This document shows, piece after piece, positions 1 through 33,480 of a DNA stretch of 64,000 nt. Position 1 is the stretch's first letter; every line of letters starts with the position of its first letter. A program made the translations under genes and the position numbers. The notes under the pieces are model-generated. The model was not told where the DNA came from. It did not search any database and worked only from the letters and a program-made list of their open reading frames with translations. Source of the stretch: Syngnathus acus. Lineage: Eukaryota > Chordata > Actinopteri > Syngnathiformes > Syngnathidae. The stretch covers positions 10,622,491-10,686,490 of the forward strand of contig NC_051092.1 in NCBI RefSeq assembly GCF_901709675.1, in the 5' to 3' direction.

Positions 1-1388
1 ATTTTTGCGCCTAGTACTAGCTTTAGTGCTCTGAACCTTAACTTCTATTTTGCAATTTAAATGCCCTGGCATCTTGCAATGAAGTAGTAAATGAACAATG
101 TCAATATCTGCCACTCTCTGTCACACGTGATCATCGAGCAGGCCAAGAGTCAAATAACACACTCTTGAAATGATATGATGAATGGAGCTGGAGATCTATA
201 ATAATCCCATGACCCACTGACTTCCGCTCTATAAAACATTCTCTTCGTGACTGCCAGTAAATCCATAGATAATAACCCGACTGACTGGTCATCTGGGATT
301 CTGCTATCTTTTTGTGACTTGGAAGAAAAACTGTGAACAGAAAAGCACACAGCACCCAAAACAGAGTAATGTAATAAAGCCTACCGGTTGTTGACAACCA
401 CTTTGTTCATAGAATATTTGATGAAAACCACTATCGATAAAAAAAGCATATATAATGTCTGTCTTTATATCATGTCGGCTGGTGACTGGCCATTTTGTGA
501 TGCTCTCGACTTTTTGTGGCCGTTGGTCCCGGTCAGGGCTCAGCAAGAGTCTAAAATATCACCACAGCAAGCGGTCAAAAAGATCACATACCATTGGACC
601 CGTTCCCCCTCAGGCAGAGAGTCTGTGTGTGACCAAGCTCAATGAAATCAGAAACTGATCCTTTAAAGTCACATAACAGGAAAACAATAATCCCTACAGT
701 GATAATATTACAAATATGAAGCTGCCAAAGTCAAATTAGTCACCTAATCTTTCTTTATAAAACTTTCCCTCTACAAACTATACTATGTTATGTTCAATAG
801 TCGAAATAATGTCAACAAACTATTCACTAATATATCCAAAGAGTTTTATAGCTATTCCATCTTCAGCCGCCTGTAATGGACTCCCCAAACACACGAACAC
901 AACCAGCACATTTTCCACAAGTGCTTCCATGACTGAATGGAAAGTGGGAGGCAGCTAAAAACAAAGTGAAGCTCTCTTCTTTTAAATGGAGTGAGAGATT
1001 CTCAAGTCGCTTGTCTGGGCTTGTAGCGTGGTAGTTAATAATTCACACTGGGAGCTAGAGGTCCATAAAGGCTGCAATGATATAGCACAGAAGATGAGAA
1101 GAGGCAAGCTCGTTTTTATGCACCAGTGTGGGAGGAGAAAAGTCTACTCTTTCCTGCTCAACCTCTCCATCTCGGCGCCGTGTTTCTAAAAGGAAACAAG
1201 TGCAAAGAAAGCACATTTGGAGTGCATTTGTATGTGTGTGAGCCGGCACGTGACGCAATCATGCATACTCTTAATGTGAGCTGGTACGTCCCACAGTGGA
1301 TGGACAAATGGAAAAAGGTCACGGAGTTGTTTACCAGCAGACTGGAGACGCTGTGGGCATCCCCTGTGTGATGTGCACCCACACGTGA

Positions 1389-1390
<2 letters not shown>

Positions 1391-1478
<88 letters not shown>
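1391..1478. repeat. (TG)n microsatellite
   Basis: An uninterrupted run of about 44 TG units. The long His-Thr frame on the opposite strand is an artefact of this tract, not a gene. Confidence 0.98.
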
Positions 1479-1480
<2 letters not shown>

Positions 1481-2429
1481 ATGTTCTTGGCTTGTGTTTT
1501 TTGTAAGTGGACCACCTTATAATGAAGGGTGGTTTTTTTAGCCACACAGAAGAAAAAATGGATTTATTGATCCCATTAGGCTGTCCAAGTGAACCAAATA
1601 AATGTATTGTTCACTACTTGTTAAGTATTATTTTGTAGTATATTTTCAACACGGCACAATATATTGCTAATTCATGTAGTTATACGGACACATCCTTTGA
1701 AATGCAATTAAACCCATGAAAACCTCAGGGGTTTTTAAAAAGTCAATGTAATTCCTCCCATCCATTTCTATACCACTTATATTTGCAGTTGAGCTCAAGC
1801 CGCTACCAGATGACTTCGGATAAGTAGACACTGAATCTAACATGCATGTATTTGGAATGTGGAAAGAAGTGCCTGGAGAAAAGTCACACAAGCGCTGGAA
1901 GAATATGCAAAGTTCAAAAAAGAGGCTGGAACAGGATTTGAAGCGCTGACCTTAGAACGCCGCGGTTGAAGTGCAAACCAGTTGTTCTCCGTGCTGCCTG
2001 AAATTTACATATTAATGCTTAACCCCACTATGATAATGAAATATTCATTTTTTACAGCTATAATCCTCCTTGGTCGTTTATAGTCTCAATACTGATGAGC
2101 ATACATTTTCAGCGCACTAGCGAAAATGACATTGTTCCACTGAGCTGTCGCCTGCTCTAATCCCTTAAAACCAACATGATTAACAAAGGCAGGAAGTCAC
2201 TTGCAATTCTATCCATCTCAAATATTTTACCTTTGTGTGGTTGTAAAAATGTGAGGTGTGAGTTGCTCCAATTGTAGTAAAATCATCAAATCATCAGTCA
2301 AAGGGGAGGGTGAAATGAATTTTACTGGTCTTGACAAACCTGTTGAGTCTGTGGTAGTTGATACTTTAAAGGGGCCCCAATAAATATAATTAACATCTTC
2401 AGCGAATTTGATAAACATGTTTTTGAACA

Positions 2430-2510
2430 GTGGGAGAAGGCAGAGTACCCAGAGGAAACTCAACCAAGCAAAATAAGAGAGAACATGCAAACTTCCCACA
2501 GACATGCCCA
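2430..2510 (-). mobile_element. Non-LTR retrotransposon fragment
   Basis: Contains the degraded block GAGAACATGCAAACTTCCCAC preceded by an acccagaggaaactcaa-like stretch. In fish genomes this is the reverse strand of a common non-LTR tail whose forward strand reads gtttgcatgttctccc. Pieces of what looks like the same family occur in forward orientation near 19.6 and 35.0 kb. The clade is not assigned. Confidence 0.5.
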
Positions 2511-4508
2511 TGAAATTTGAAGGCTGATTCCACCAAACCGTGTTGTAGTGAGGCAGCAGTGCCACCGTGCATACGGCACTTGTCGCCCCGTATTAGATTA
2601 TACGTGCACGTTTGCACAATCTCTGCTAATCAATACGGGAAAAAAAAATGTTACCGGAAAAAAATTGTTCAGTAAAGGCACCACTGCTACATCAAGCTGA
2701 ACATTAAGGAATCAGTTCTTTTACAAGGCAGTGGAATAAATGTGAGTCACACTAATGAGGATGATTTAGCATCACAATAAACATTACAAACAGCCCTACG
2801 GGGGGATGTAATTCCAGAGTTTGCGAACATAAATATTGTACTTAAGAAAATTAGGAGTACAAAAGTGTGATTGAACATTAATCTGCACTGTTAACAAGTA
2901 CCTAGACTGCAAAAGCAAGATTTATAGCAGATGAGTAGGCCATTTGTGATCTGCTGTTGCCCAAACAAGCCTTTAATGTGATGGCGTGGTTGTGATTACC
3001 AATATACGTTCACCACTCTATTTCTAAAAGACGAAGGAGTCAAGCCAATGATGCATATATAAATAAAGCATCCATACACTTATGCTGATGGCCTATAACC
3101 TCATTTCCTTTTCATTATCTCGTCGGGCCAACCATCTTCACGTTTCTCCTCCTTTCATGTCTTTCTAACCCTAGCCCTCTTTTCTCGGTCCAATTCACCA
3201 TTTTTTCATTCCTCATCATCCTCTAAGCCTCCCAACCTCTCTCCTGTCCTCCCACCCCGAACCCATCAGTGTTCCCGCTCAGGGTGAAAACCGCGAGGAC
3301 CCCATTGCCCTTGGATCTGAAGAGCAGCGCCAACATCTGTGCCTGGATTTTTACTTTCCCGCTTGGGAACATTATAATCGAGCTTACACGCTGCAAAATG
3401 CACCGCACAGCTGACTAATGGACCTCAATTCGGTTCAGGTCTCGTTATGAATGTGCTGAATTTTTTTTATTTATTTTTTTTCCTCGGCCAGGTTATGTTT
3501 TGTCTGTCGTTTTGCAAGATTATGCAGAAACAACATTGCCCTGCAGCAATTCCCTGCTTTCAGAGGATTATGGTACTATTGGGAAATAGAGCTGTCTGGG
3601 TGGAGATTGCACTCTCTAAGTTAAAAGAAAAGGTCTGAGTGTCTGAAAAAATATTTAATACTATGTTTTATGGTTCCCTATAGTCAACATAAATTCATTC
3701 TATTTAATCTTGAAGAAATCTTCAGGAAATCCTTGAGCACCTTGACCTCAACATTGTTGTTATGGCCATAAGTGCATAGCGTGTTTTCGAACAGATAATG
3801 TATCTCGGGATATAAATTGCACCGATGCCCTTTTGTTAAATGGCCACCGGCCAACAGCCATGCGCCCTGCGATACTGTCACGCAAGAGAAAAGTATGCAG
3901 ATGACGCTGGGTGCAATGACTACTAGAGATTGTCAATGATAGTTTGTCAACTCGACAGAGTGTGAAACATGGCCAATAGCTGCCCTGCTTTTTCCTCCAA
4001 TGACAATGGCAGGATCATTTTACTGCAATGGCCATGAGGGTTATAGCTCACATAATCATCTCCACACTGTCATGCACCACCACCTCTTTCCATCATTTGT
4101 CCTGCATATCACCCATAGTCCCAAATAGTATGGTTTGTGGCTTCAACTTCCTTCCTGATACAATGGCTCTATGAATACGATCACGAGTGCTGAGAATTAA
4201 AAAAGGAATAGGCCAAGAAGTGACAAAAGAGTCCCAGAGCTCACTTTAAAGGCAAGCTCAAAAACGGATTCATTGACTGTAAATTGAAGCGGCAAAGAAA
4301 TCGTAATTAATTGAAGAAGTGACCTCAAAAGAGAGTGTAGTAGACCTCAGACCTCACATTCATCCCCAGCTAATGGCAGAAGGAATAAATGAATCAAGCA
4401 CACGGGAAGGCTTATCAAAACCCAGTGAACGAATGGAGGCAGAGGAGTCTCCAATATAGAACCGAGGTTTTCACCATAGCACCTTGCTCCGCTGCTTTGT
4501 CTAAACCA

Positions 4509-4815
4509 CAGGTGTCAAACTCAAGGCCTGGGGGCCAGATACAGATACCACATCATTTTTATTTGGCCTGCGAAGACAAATTGTGCATCAAATTCGTGTG
4601 TCATTACTAGAATTGCAAATTGTCTTCACTTTTAAAAATATCTTTTTTTTTTAAAGATTGACCAGTTTTACTCGTCTGATTTGAAAACGAGTTATTCGTC
4701 AGTTTGTTTTGTAGCTTTTACTGTATATAACATGAGGTGCTCATACATTTATTTGGGTTGACAGTCATAATGGCCCTCCGAAAGAAGCTATGACTACAAT
4801 GCGGCCCGCGAGAAA
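4509..4815. mobile_element. hAT-like non-autonomous DNA element, right end lost
   Basis: The left end reads CAGGTGTCAAACTCAAGGCC, typical of hAT (Charlie-type) termini, and is followed by a ggggccagat stretch. The right part has the gcggcccgcg block expected just inside the opposite end, but the terminal gtttgacacctg is missing, so the element is truncated or degraded. No target duplication can be defined. Confidence 0.55.
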
Positions 4816-6215
4816 AATGACTCTGAACGCTAAGAAAACAGCTGCTGCGTGGGTAGATGACTACTGCGCTGAATGCGTGATCTGACATCCCGTCTGACGA
4901 GTAGAGGAGAGAAAGTATAGCAAAGATGGGCAGAAGCAATCACGAGGCAAAAGGGTGCAACCCCCCACACAAATACAACAGCGACAACATATGAGGCAAA
5001 CGACACAAAAATGCTCTGTTTCAATTTGCCGGCCAGCTGTGGCTCTGTGACATGGTGGATATTTCACTCGCACTCTGCCTCTCACCCCATTAGGGCAACT
5101 TATGGAGTCATTTGACATTTTCGAGAAGGAGGAAGACAAGACAGGGAGGGAGTGAAAGGAGGGGGAAAGGATTGCATGTCGTTACATCTTGACTTACCTA
5201 CTGGCATGATGTGTAGAGTAGTTTAAACTTGACGTGAGACAGAATGGCTTCATTGATTTTGATCATTTTTATAAGGTTGGTCTGAAGATAAAAATTTAAA
5301 ATTAATTAAATTATAATACAATAACGTTATGCAAGTAGCCCACTAGAAATGGCATTGTCAAGATTGGACAATTAGCCTTTGAATCAGTCAAACACTTCAT
5401 GCTTGTGTCATTCACCATTTCCTTTGCAAGGCAATTAATTGATTGCAATTGGACAGCTCTTTTTGTCATAGAAGATGTTTCACCTCTCATACAAGTAGTT
5501 TTTTATTTTTTATTTTTAAATATATTAAATACATTTTTTTAAATGTTAACATGGGCAAACTAAGTTTTAATGTAAATCTGATGATTATTGTTTCCTCTTT
5601 ATGTATATTATCTCTGTTCAAAGTCTACTATTTTGTTGATTTTTTTTGGGAATGACAGAATGAAAAGATTTTGAGTATATTTTGTGCAATATGTAATTTT
5701 ATAAATTATTTTGCCATCAGCATTTGTTGTTTCTTAAGGTGCCCTGAAAGGCATTTGGAAAATGTAATCATGTGCCGTTTACTTGTTATGTTTGAAACTA
5801 TAAAAGTGCATATGATGTTTTTACCTTTCACCCACATGTGTGAAGGGTTTTTTGAAAAGAGAAAATAGGAATATGACTTCATTTTCATAGTAGATACCTA
5901 TTGAAGAGCTTATGTTTTAAAATACAAGAGCTTTATGTAAGAAAAGATAAGTGGATGATGCCTTACTTGATGTCCTCTCTACATTTTCACACAATGAGCC
6001 TCTAGGTTTTAAAGGCGAGCTGGTACAGCTTTATAAATAACATCATCTAAAAACAAACCAAAGGAATACACTTTGCTGAGCAGCAGAATATAAGATCTAT
6101 TTTTGTGCATCTGGTTTTGAAACATCTTCAAAAGAACACAATCTAAGACAATTACACATTTCTGCCATGTGTCCAGCAGCAGTAGCAGCTGACATCAAAC
6201 CAGCCAGATTTATAA

Positions 6216-6290
6216 GGTTCAGAGTCAGAGTCAGAGTCAGCTTTATTGTCAATTCCTTCATGCTAAGACACACAAAGAAACCGAACACAA
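6216..6290 (-). mobile_element. Non-LTR 3' tail (gactttgac family)
   Basis: Read on the minus strand this is aattgacaataaagctgactc followed by tandem TCTGAC repeats. That is the 3' tail of a common fish non-LTR element in which an AATAAA-type signal is followed by a short tandem repeat. A second, forward-oriented copy lies at about 22.5-22.63 kb. Confidence 0.6.
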
Positions 6291-7904
6291 CAGACTACCT
6301 CTGAATTCTACGAAAAAGATAGAGACTAGGTTTTCCCATGACACACACATGTGCTTTTCTGTATGTTCAGACAGTTGGACCTTGAAAGGATCACATGAGG
6401 TTTTCAGAATCCTACTTTAGTCCAGTTTGAAGCTGTGGCGGCAGCCTGGTGAGCTCAGAGAAGCTCTCTGTTTGTTTTTCCATTGTTTGTCATTGTCACT
6501 GTGTTGCAATCACACTACCAAGAACAACACAAACCAGCATACTGCAATATAAATATTTTATGCTTGAAACAAGTAACACCATCAATATTTGCCAACATAC
6601 GGTCTCTAGAAGACTGAAAAACATTCATTGAAAAATGCGGACAGTAAATTTGCATCGTTTCATTTCACAAATGTAACCTTAATAGAGTTGAACTTACTAT
6701 CAAAACAGTTTGGCTCTTCTCTTTGTATTATAAGTCAATTACACACGTTTGCAGAGCAAAAACATTCAAAGTAAAAGATGTAACATTCTGACATTTTTCT
6801 CTCCATACTATGTAACAAAATGGCAAGAAACGCAAGATGAAAATCACTGCGTCAACAAACTATGAACATGAGGCAACCATGTACACTTAAATCTCGATTT
6901 TACTCGCTTAAATCCTACTGGACTTTCTGTCTAATGCGGTTTGGTCATGAACCTCAATTTCTTTTGTCATAAATACATTTTTAAGTAGTATTTTAAATTG
7001 ATGATATAAGGACTGTAAAAAGCTCAATGACTAGCGCGTAAACCTTAGCGCTGATTTGATGAATTTCCGTGACCAATTTAAAGGCGTTTGATAATAACAA
7101 ATCGTGCTGTTTGTTCTTTATGACTGCTTTATCACAGTGTTAGAGATAGCTAGGATTGAAAATTCACGGAAGCACCTTATCCACAAAGTTACTCAGTAGT
7201 AGAATATGTGGTTTTATTCCCTCTTCCATCCAATTCACATAGCATCAAAATGACTTACTCAATCCGCCTGATATTGTCATCTGCGTATTGCTTCTCTTTT
7301 AATAAAATGTCAATAGACTTCGATGTGTGTGGAGCAACATGACCCCTTGGGCTGCCAAACAACATGGCTGACTTAAATTATTGATACAATGAACCCTTTT
7401 GACAGCCTAAAAACATGCCTTTCTAAAAAAAAACAAGATTTCTATACAACGCGCTATCGAGGTTAACGTGATTCCCAAATCCTGGACACCAAAGACCGCG
7501 TAAGATCGAGATTTAGGTGTATTAGCCAATGCAATTGAAGTCAAGTGGAAAATAAATCCTATTAATAAGGTATTCAAAAATACAACACATCTGGTGATGA
7601 ATACTTTTTGAAAAAGAAACAAGACAAAGAAGTGCAAGAGATTAGACGGACTCACCAACTATATGTAAATTGAGATAAATGGATGCACACGAGAAACCCA
7701 AGTGCAAAAAACACACAGAGCAAATAAACAATAGAAGGTCACAGGCAAACAATGCTGACAGCTGCAGTATTAACCGGACATCTTGAAAAAAAATCTATCT
7801 ACCACTTGGACACTTCTATAAATATAAGAATTTGACATGTAAAGCCCGGGTCGGGATGCTTTTGCAGCTCATGCATAATGTGGCACTGTGAGATCCACAT
7901 CCAT

Positions 7905-8222
7905 CAAACATGTTAAAGTTAAAGTCCCAATGATCGTCACACACACATCTGGGTGTGGTGAAATTTGTCCTCTGCATTTGACCCATCCCCGTGTGATTTT
8001 GATCCATCCCCTGGGGGAGAGGGGAGCAGTGAGCAGCAGCGGTGCCGCGCTCGGGAATCATTTGGTGATCTAACCCTCCAATTCCAACCCTTAATGCTGA
8101 GTGCCAAGCAGGGAGGCAATGGGTCCCATTTTTATAGTCTTTGGTATGACCCGGCCAGGGTTTGAACCCACAACCTTCCAGTCTCAGGGCGGACACTCTA
8201 CCACTAGGCCACAGAGCTGGTG
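7905..8222 (-). mobile_element. tRNA-derived SINE with intact A and B boxes
   Basis: On the minus strand the head carries an A box GGCCTAGTGG (complement 8201-8210) and a B box GGTTCAAACCC (complement 8158-8168), about 32 bases apart, as in tRNA-type RNA polymerase III promoters. The body continues with ataaaaatgggacccattgc, a GCTGCTGCTCACTGCTCCCC block and a tail ending tgggactttaactttaac, the typical layout of a widespread teleost SINE. Boundaries are approximate because I could not fix a target duplication. The ORFs here are shadows of the SINE. Confidence 0.8.
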
Positions 8223-8836
8223 TGTGCAGTCCGGGAGATGGTACGAATTTGGACCGAGCAGGGGCAATTCGTTCAAGTCTGCAGAGATCACAAACAGTGT
8301 CTCATTTTCATCCATGTAAAACCTTCAGAGAATGTAAAAAATGTGTTGGATGTTCATTAAAGTTTGTCAAACTCTGATCAGAACGTGAGAAATGTGAGTG
8401 ACTCCAACAAAATGTAACAGGTCGGGAGAGGTCGTACTGGCATGTGTGGTGAACAGCTGCCCAAATCATAGTGCGCATTTGAACCTCCGGGACTCATGAC
8501 ACCATCACGAATATTACGATTGAGCATGGAAAAAAACTTTGCAAGACCAAGCAAAACTGTATATGGAGACAAAAATGGCCCAAATCCTACAGCGCAATTC
8601 ATTTTGGGCAAACTGTGCCTTGCTGTGGAACATAATTTAAACGTAGAACATCAGAAGCAAGCTCACTGTCGATTTAAAAGTTGACTAAAAACATACTATA
8701 CACGGATGAATCAATTAAAAGCAGGCATCAAAGGATTGTTAGGCTTGCATTGGCAAAACCTGTTGATTGGGACTGGTGATATTGAGTAATTTCATCTCCA
8801 TAGCTGTAGACTGAGGCGTAACTATCTTTTTAGGAC

Positions 8837-10052
8837 TATAGTAACCCCTCGCTATGTCACGGTTCATCTTTCACGGTCTCGTTGCTTCACAGATTTTTTT
8901 CACAGTGCATTGTGTTATGGCTTCAGAAGAAATAGACACTACAGAGTGGAGTCAGGTCATAGAGGCACAGTCAGAGGCGCAGTGAAATACGGGCGAGTCA
9001 CAATTTGTCCTACTATAGTATGTACTTCGTATTGATAATTAAAATGATTATTTTACTGTAGTTATTTGGAAGAAAGTGTTTACCGTAATTTTCGGACTAT
9101 AAGTCGCACCGGAGTATAAGTCGCACCAGCCATAAAATGCCCAAAAATGTGAAAAAAAAACACATAAGTCGCTCCGGAGTATAAGTCGCATTTTGGGGGG
9201 TAATTTATTCGACAAAATCCAACACCAAGAACAGACATGAACGAGCAACAACAGGCTAAACGATACGGTATGCTAACGTGACAAACACAAACGAGGAGCT
9301 GAGAACGGGCCTGACGTAACATTCAGAGTTATTAAAAAAACCATTACATAAATAACACGTTTATAAAACCATCTGTGTCACTCCAATTCATTAAATCCAT
9401 CGACCGTCCTTTGTCAACAATGCCGTGTGCTGCGCCGCAGTTCAAATTATTCCACAGGCCCATACAACGATATATAAACTATATTTTAAATAACTATCAC
9501 ATAAACAACAATATTATCAAACCATTTGTGTCACTCCAAATCATTAAATCCATCGATCAAATTTCTCGTCCTTTATGTCATCCTGGTGACAGAGGACATG
9601 TCCAGAGTATATGGCGCTTTAAAGTGTTAATTACTTTATTTGATTTTTTCTCTCTATTTTTCATGTTTTGAATATGTTCAAGATAAAGATATCAAAGCAC
9701 GTGAAGTGATCAACTATACTAAAAATAACATGTGAAGTGGTCAACTATACTTGTAAGTAAGTGATGTGTTAATGATCAAGTAAAAATTTGTGAAAAAAAA
9801 ACATATATAAGTCGCTCCTGAGTATAAGTCGCCCCCCCACCCAAACTATGAAAAAAAACGCGACTTAATAGTCCTTAAATTACGGTACTTCTATTTGTTA
9901 AACAAATGCTTGGGCCTGAAAACAGGTTTTGTTCTTTGGTTTCCATGTTATACATGTACAATAATGTTAAAAAAATAAAGGATTCTATTTCACGGATTTC
10001 GCCTTTCGTGTTATTTTGTTTTTTTTAGCGTAACCCCAGCAAGAATTACTGT
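8837..10052. mobile_element. Outer inverted-repeat DNA element split by an insertion
   Basis: The left end reads agtaacccctcgctatgtca followed by cggttcatctttcacggtct. The right end reads gcgtaaccccagcaagaatt followed by actgta, the diverged inverse of the left end. Internal motifs (tttcacggatttcgc) are those of the common fish 'cctcgctatatcgcggttc' MITE. The second inverted-repeat element at 9081-9887 sits inside it, so without that insertion the outer copy is only about 400 bp. It has no coding capacity. Confidence 0.6.
9081..9887. mobile_element. Inverted-repeat MITE, GTCGC subfamily, nested copy
   Basis: Starts TA-CCGTAATTTTCGGACTATAAGT and ends in the diverged inverse cgacttaatagtccttaaat followed by tacggTA, so it has terminal inverted repeats of about 27 bp flanked by TA. 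Internal copies of the motif 'agtataagtcgc' occur near both ends. At about 807 bp it is the largest of four related copies in the window. The centre (about 9.3-9.7 kb) is AT-rich, with two imperfect repeats of a 'ttgtgtcactccaa' segment. There is no transposase. Confidence 0.75.
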
Positions 10053-11137
10053 AAAGTATTTTCCCCGTTACAGCCAAATGGTTATGGGAAATTAAGCTTC
10101 AAATTTGCTTCATGAATCAGATGTATTTTTTACTCTACTGGGTTAAAGAAATGGCAAGTCAGTATGCCTTCAGCCCTGTGGTGGGCAAAGTCCCAACTGG
10201 TTTGTGAATCATCTTGAAGCTTCATTTTCCCATCTCTACCGCCAAATGCTTTGGAATATTTGAAAACAATGTACATTTCGAGATACAATTGAAGAATACG
10301 ATTAAATCGTATTTTCTATGACAAGACTTGCATCAACAAGAGTGTTAACACATTTCATACCAAAGACGTCGATTGCCCATATTCTCTACAGTACATTCAC
10401 TACGAAATTATGAATTCATTAAAGAGCGACATCATTAGTCAAAAAGCTGAATCTCAATGTGATTAACCTTATTTCCAAAGAAGTCTAAATCAAGATTGTT
10501 TTATATGTTAATAACTTCAGTCCTTGTCAATCAAGCTCATAAGTTGAGTCTTAACACAGACTGGTGGCTTTTGCAGAGGCCATTAGTAGCTGAACATTGT
10601 GCTGCCTGGCTTGGCACTCCCAACGGCAAAAATCGAAATTGGCTGCGAGCACACATCAGCAGGTATTCTAACAGGTCTCCACTATCGGAAAAGTACACAT
10701 GTGCACACACACGCAAACACACATTGCATGACATGGGACCAATCTGGTGAAGTGTGGAGTGGGAGACTCATCAGTCAAGCGATAGAGGCCAGTGGAGGTC
10801 TACTGGTGCAAGACTGTGTGTTACAGCTGCCATTAGAGCTTCACAGAACTGCCGTTAGGGAGCTGCCAATGTGAGTAATGTCTGCCTCTTACACTCCCTA
10901 TGCCCACGAAAAAGAACTGTCTGGTTCAGTCTCTTATAACTAAAAACAACTAAAAGCACAGCTACAGTAAGTGTTGCTTTATCTTTGGAAATCTAAGTTG
11001 GAGGTTCCTCATGGATAAAACTGTGGTGTATAAAAATAAAAGTTCCATTAAGAGCTAAAGTCTTCCCAGCAAATAACAACATTTCACTTATGGTTTTATA
11101 TCTTCACACCTGAAGAAAAGTTCCTGTGCTGTCTTCT

Positions 11138-31692
<20,555 letters not shown>

Positions 31693-33348
31693 TCAGAAGT
31701 GTCCAAGGAACCTGAGAAGAACAGAAGTCATGAGGTTTGGTGAGCATCATGAGCTTGCTTTATAACTGTCTCAACAATCAACATAAATCGTTTCATGGTG
31801 ACAAACGGCACTTGTACGTTAACTGTTTTTTTTCCCCCAACAGGAGTGCTGACGGACTATGTTCCTTATAAACTGAGGATCCTCGGTAAATAAATTACAG
31901 TACTCTGCCTACTTTGTTTTACTATTTGAAATGTGGTAGGCAGTCAAGGTGTTTAAGAACAACACGTGAAGACCCCAGATTCAACTTTTTTTAAATTGTA
32001 AAATGCTAATCAAAACTGGAGAGCTTCAGTCCTAAAGGTCATGGTAATGAGTATTTCAGTCTGCTGCACAGATATTATTTCTCTATAGCTCCCCCTGCTG
32101 GATCTATCGAGTAACTACTGAGAACGCCCCAATGCAACCAAAAATAAAAATATATATTCCGAAATCCGTGTTTTTATCTGCAAGTTCTTCCTTGACCCAT
32201 GGGCCACTGATCCAAAAAAGATTTGTGGAACCATACTGTCGTTTTTGCATCATCGTGCTAACTAACTCTAGTGCAGAAATCAAAATATAACAATTTTCAA
32301 CAACATCACAGCTGGGTGTTTATATGTTCATGTGAAAATGCAGATGACCTGATCATCTGACCCAAAGCGAGTGCGTCACAGCCTCACTCATGCTAACAGA
32401 CATGATATACTGCAGACAACTGCGGGGGCGAGGTTTCGCTATTAGCTGCCTCAGCATGAAGATACATTTCTGGCCTCCTCCCTGTCAAGATCTCATTAAA
32501 TATTACACATTTAGACCAGCTGCGGTATTTAAATACACCCTAATCACAGAATTAATAAATTCTCATGTCCACTAAACAGGACTTTAATGAAATAAAGGAC
32601 TTAATTAATTCCCCAAAAAATGTTTATGCCGCCACTGAATACTTTGCAAAAAAAAATGCAAAGATGAGCCAAGAGCTGCTGATCGCTCATTCTTCAATCA
32701 CTCGTAAATGTATGCACTTGGTGAATGTGACCGTCACACAAGCACTGAAAGCGTAGCTTTGTCCCATTTTAAATAAGGGATCAGTGTCACACTTTTGTCA
32801 CACTTTACAGCTTAAAGTGGCTGCAGCAAGGCCAAACTGGTCAAATGGTAGATAACAAGAAAACCCCCCAAAACAAGTTCTCCAAGGGCAAGCCTTACAT
32901 GAAAGAAAGAATGAATACACACATAAACAAAGGGGTCATCGCAAAAGACAGACGTCAGAAGATTGTGACATTTGACAAGACAGATAATTCTGTAACCTGT
33001 CAAATGGTGTTTTAGATAGTTTACTAGTTATTCATTAATCAAAACAGATTCTATAGCCTTGTCATGTTATGAGTGACCCATCACTGCATCGTCACCTGGA
33101 ATTACTGGCCCCCGAGGAACAGTCTTGCAAAGCATAGCTTCATGGGGTTGGGCCACTGAGTACACAGTTTCGGCGGTATATAAAAAGTATTAATAACAAA
33201 CATGCTCATGACAATATCTGAATAGATTGCTTTATTGTTAGAAAACAGTTTCTAAATCAGGACGAATATCATTATTTATTTTGTTAATATAAAAACAGCA
33301 ATTGTAACTGGTTGAGACGACACTTTGCCGAGCAACTTGCTGCTTTAC

Positions 33349-33480
33349 CTGTTGGCGTCATCCAGTTTTCTGCACCGAAACCAAACACCAGTCGGTTCAC
33401 TGGAGCAAAAGTGGCGTCAGAACCACAATCGAAGATTCTTGACACTTGCAACTTTAAAACTTAAAGCTGCAGGGACGCGC
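33349..33480 (-). other. slc66a2: Putative non-coding first exon of slc66a2
   Basis: On the minus strand a strong donor, ACAG|GTAAAG, ends an exon at 33349. The next exon has a good acceptor, TTCTTCTCAG|GTTCC, at 31711, which leaves a 34-base leader before the ATG at 31677. The upstream limit given here is approximate; transcription must start somewhere in 33.4-33.8 kb, on the other side of the promoter shared with hsbp1. This is inferred from splice signals only. Confidence 0.5.

Larger units (their letters stand above)
1..11137. other. Intergenic stretch with no supportable gene
   Basis: No open reading frame here has a splice structure or sequence that I recognise. The short frames are non-conserved or run through repeats. 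The stretch contains the (TG)n tract, non-LTR fragments, a hAT-like fragment, a tRNA-derived SINE and a nested pair of inverted-repeat elements, each listed separately. It lies downstream of the slc66a2 stop codon, so part of 10.5-11.1 kb should be slc66a2 3' UTR. I saw no AATAAA or ATTAAA on the minus strand in the roughly 600 bases after that stop. Confidence 0.6.

Noticed and set aside
1186-1545. 119-codon minus-strand frame rich in His-Thr
   Set aside because: It is a translation of the (TG)n microsatellite.
7816-8196. 126-codon minus-strand frame and overlapping frames
   Set aside because: They lie inside the SINE; the apparent cysteines and prolines come from its body and are not a conserved protein.
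32085-32110. Possible CTCF-type site (ctccccctgctgg)
   Set aside because: Only a partial match to the core motif; without binding or conservation data it is not supportable.
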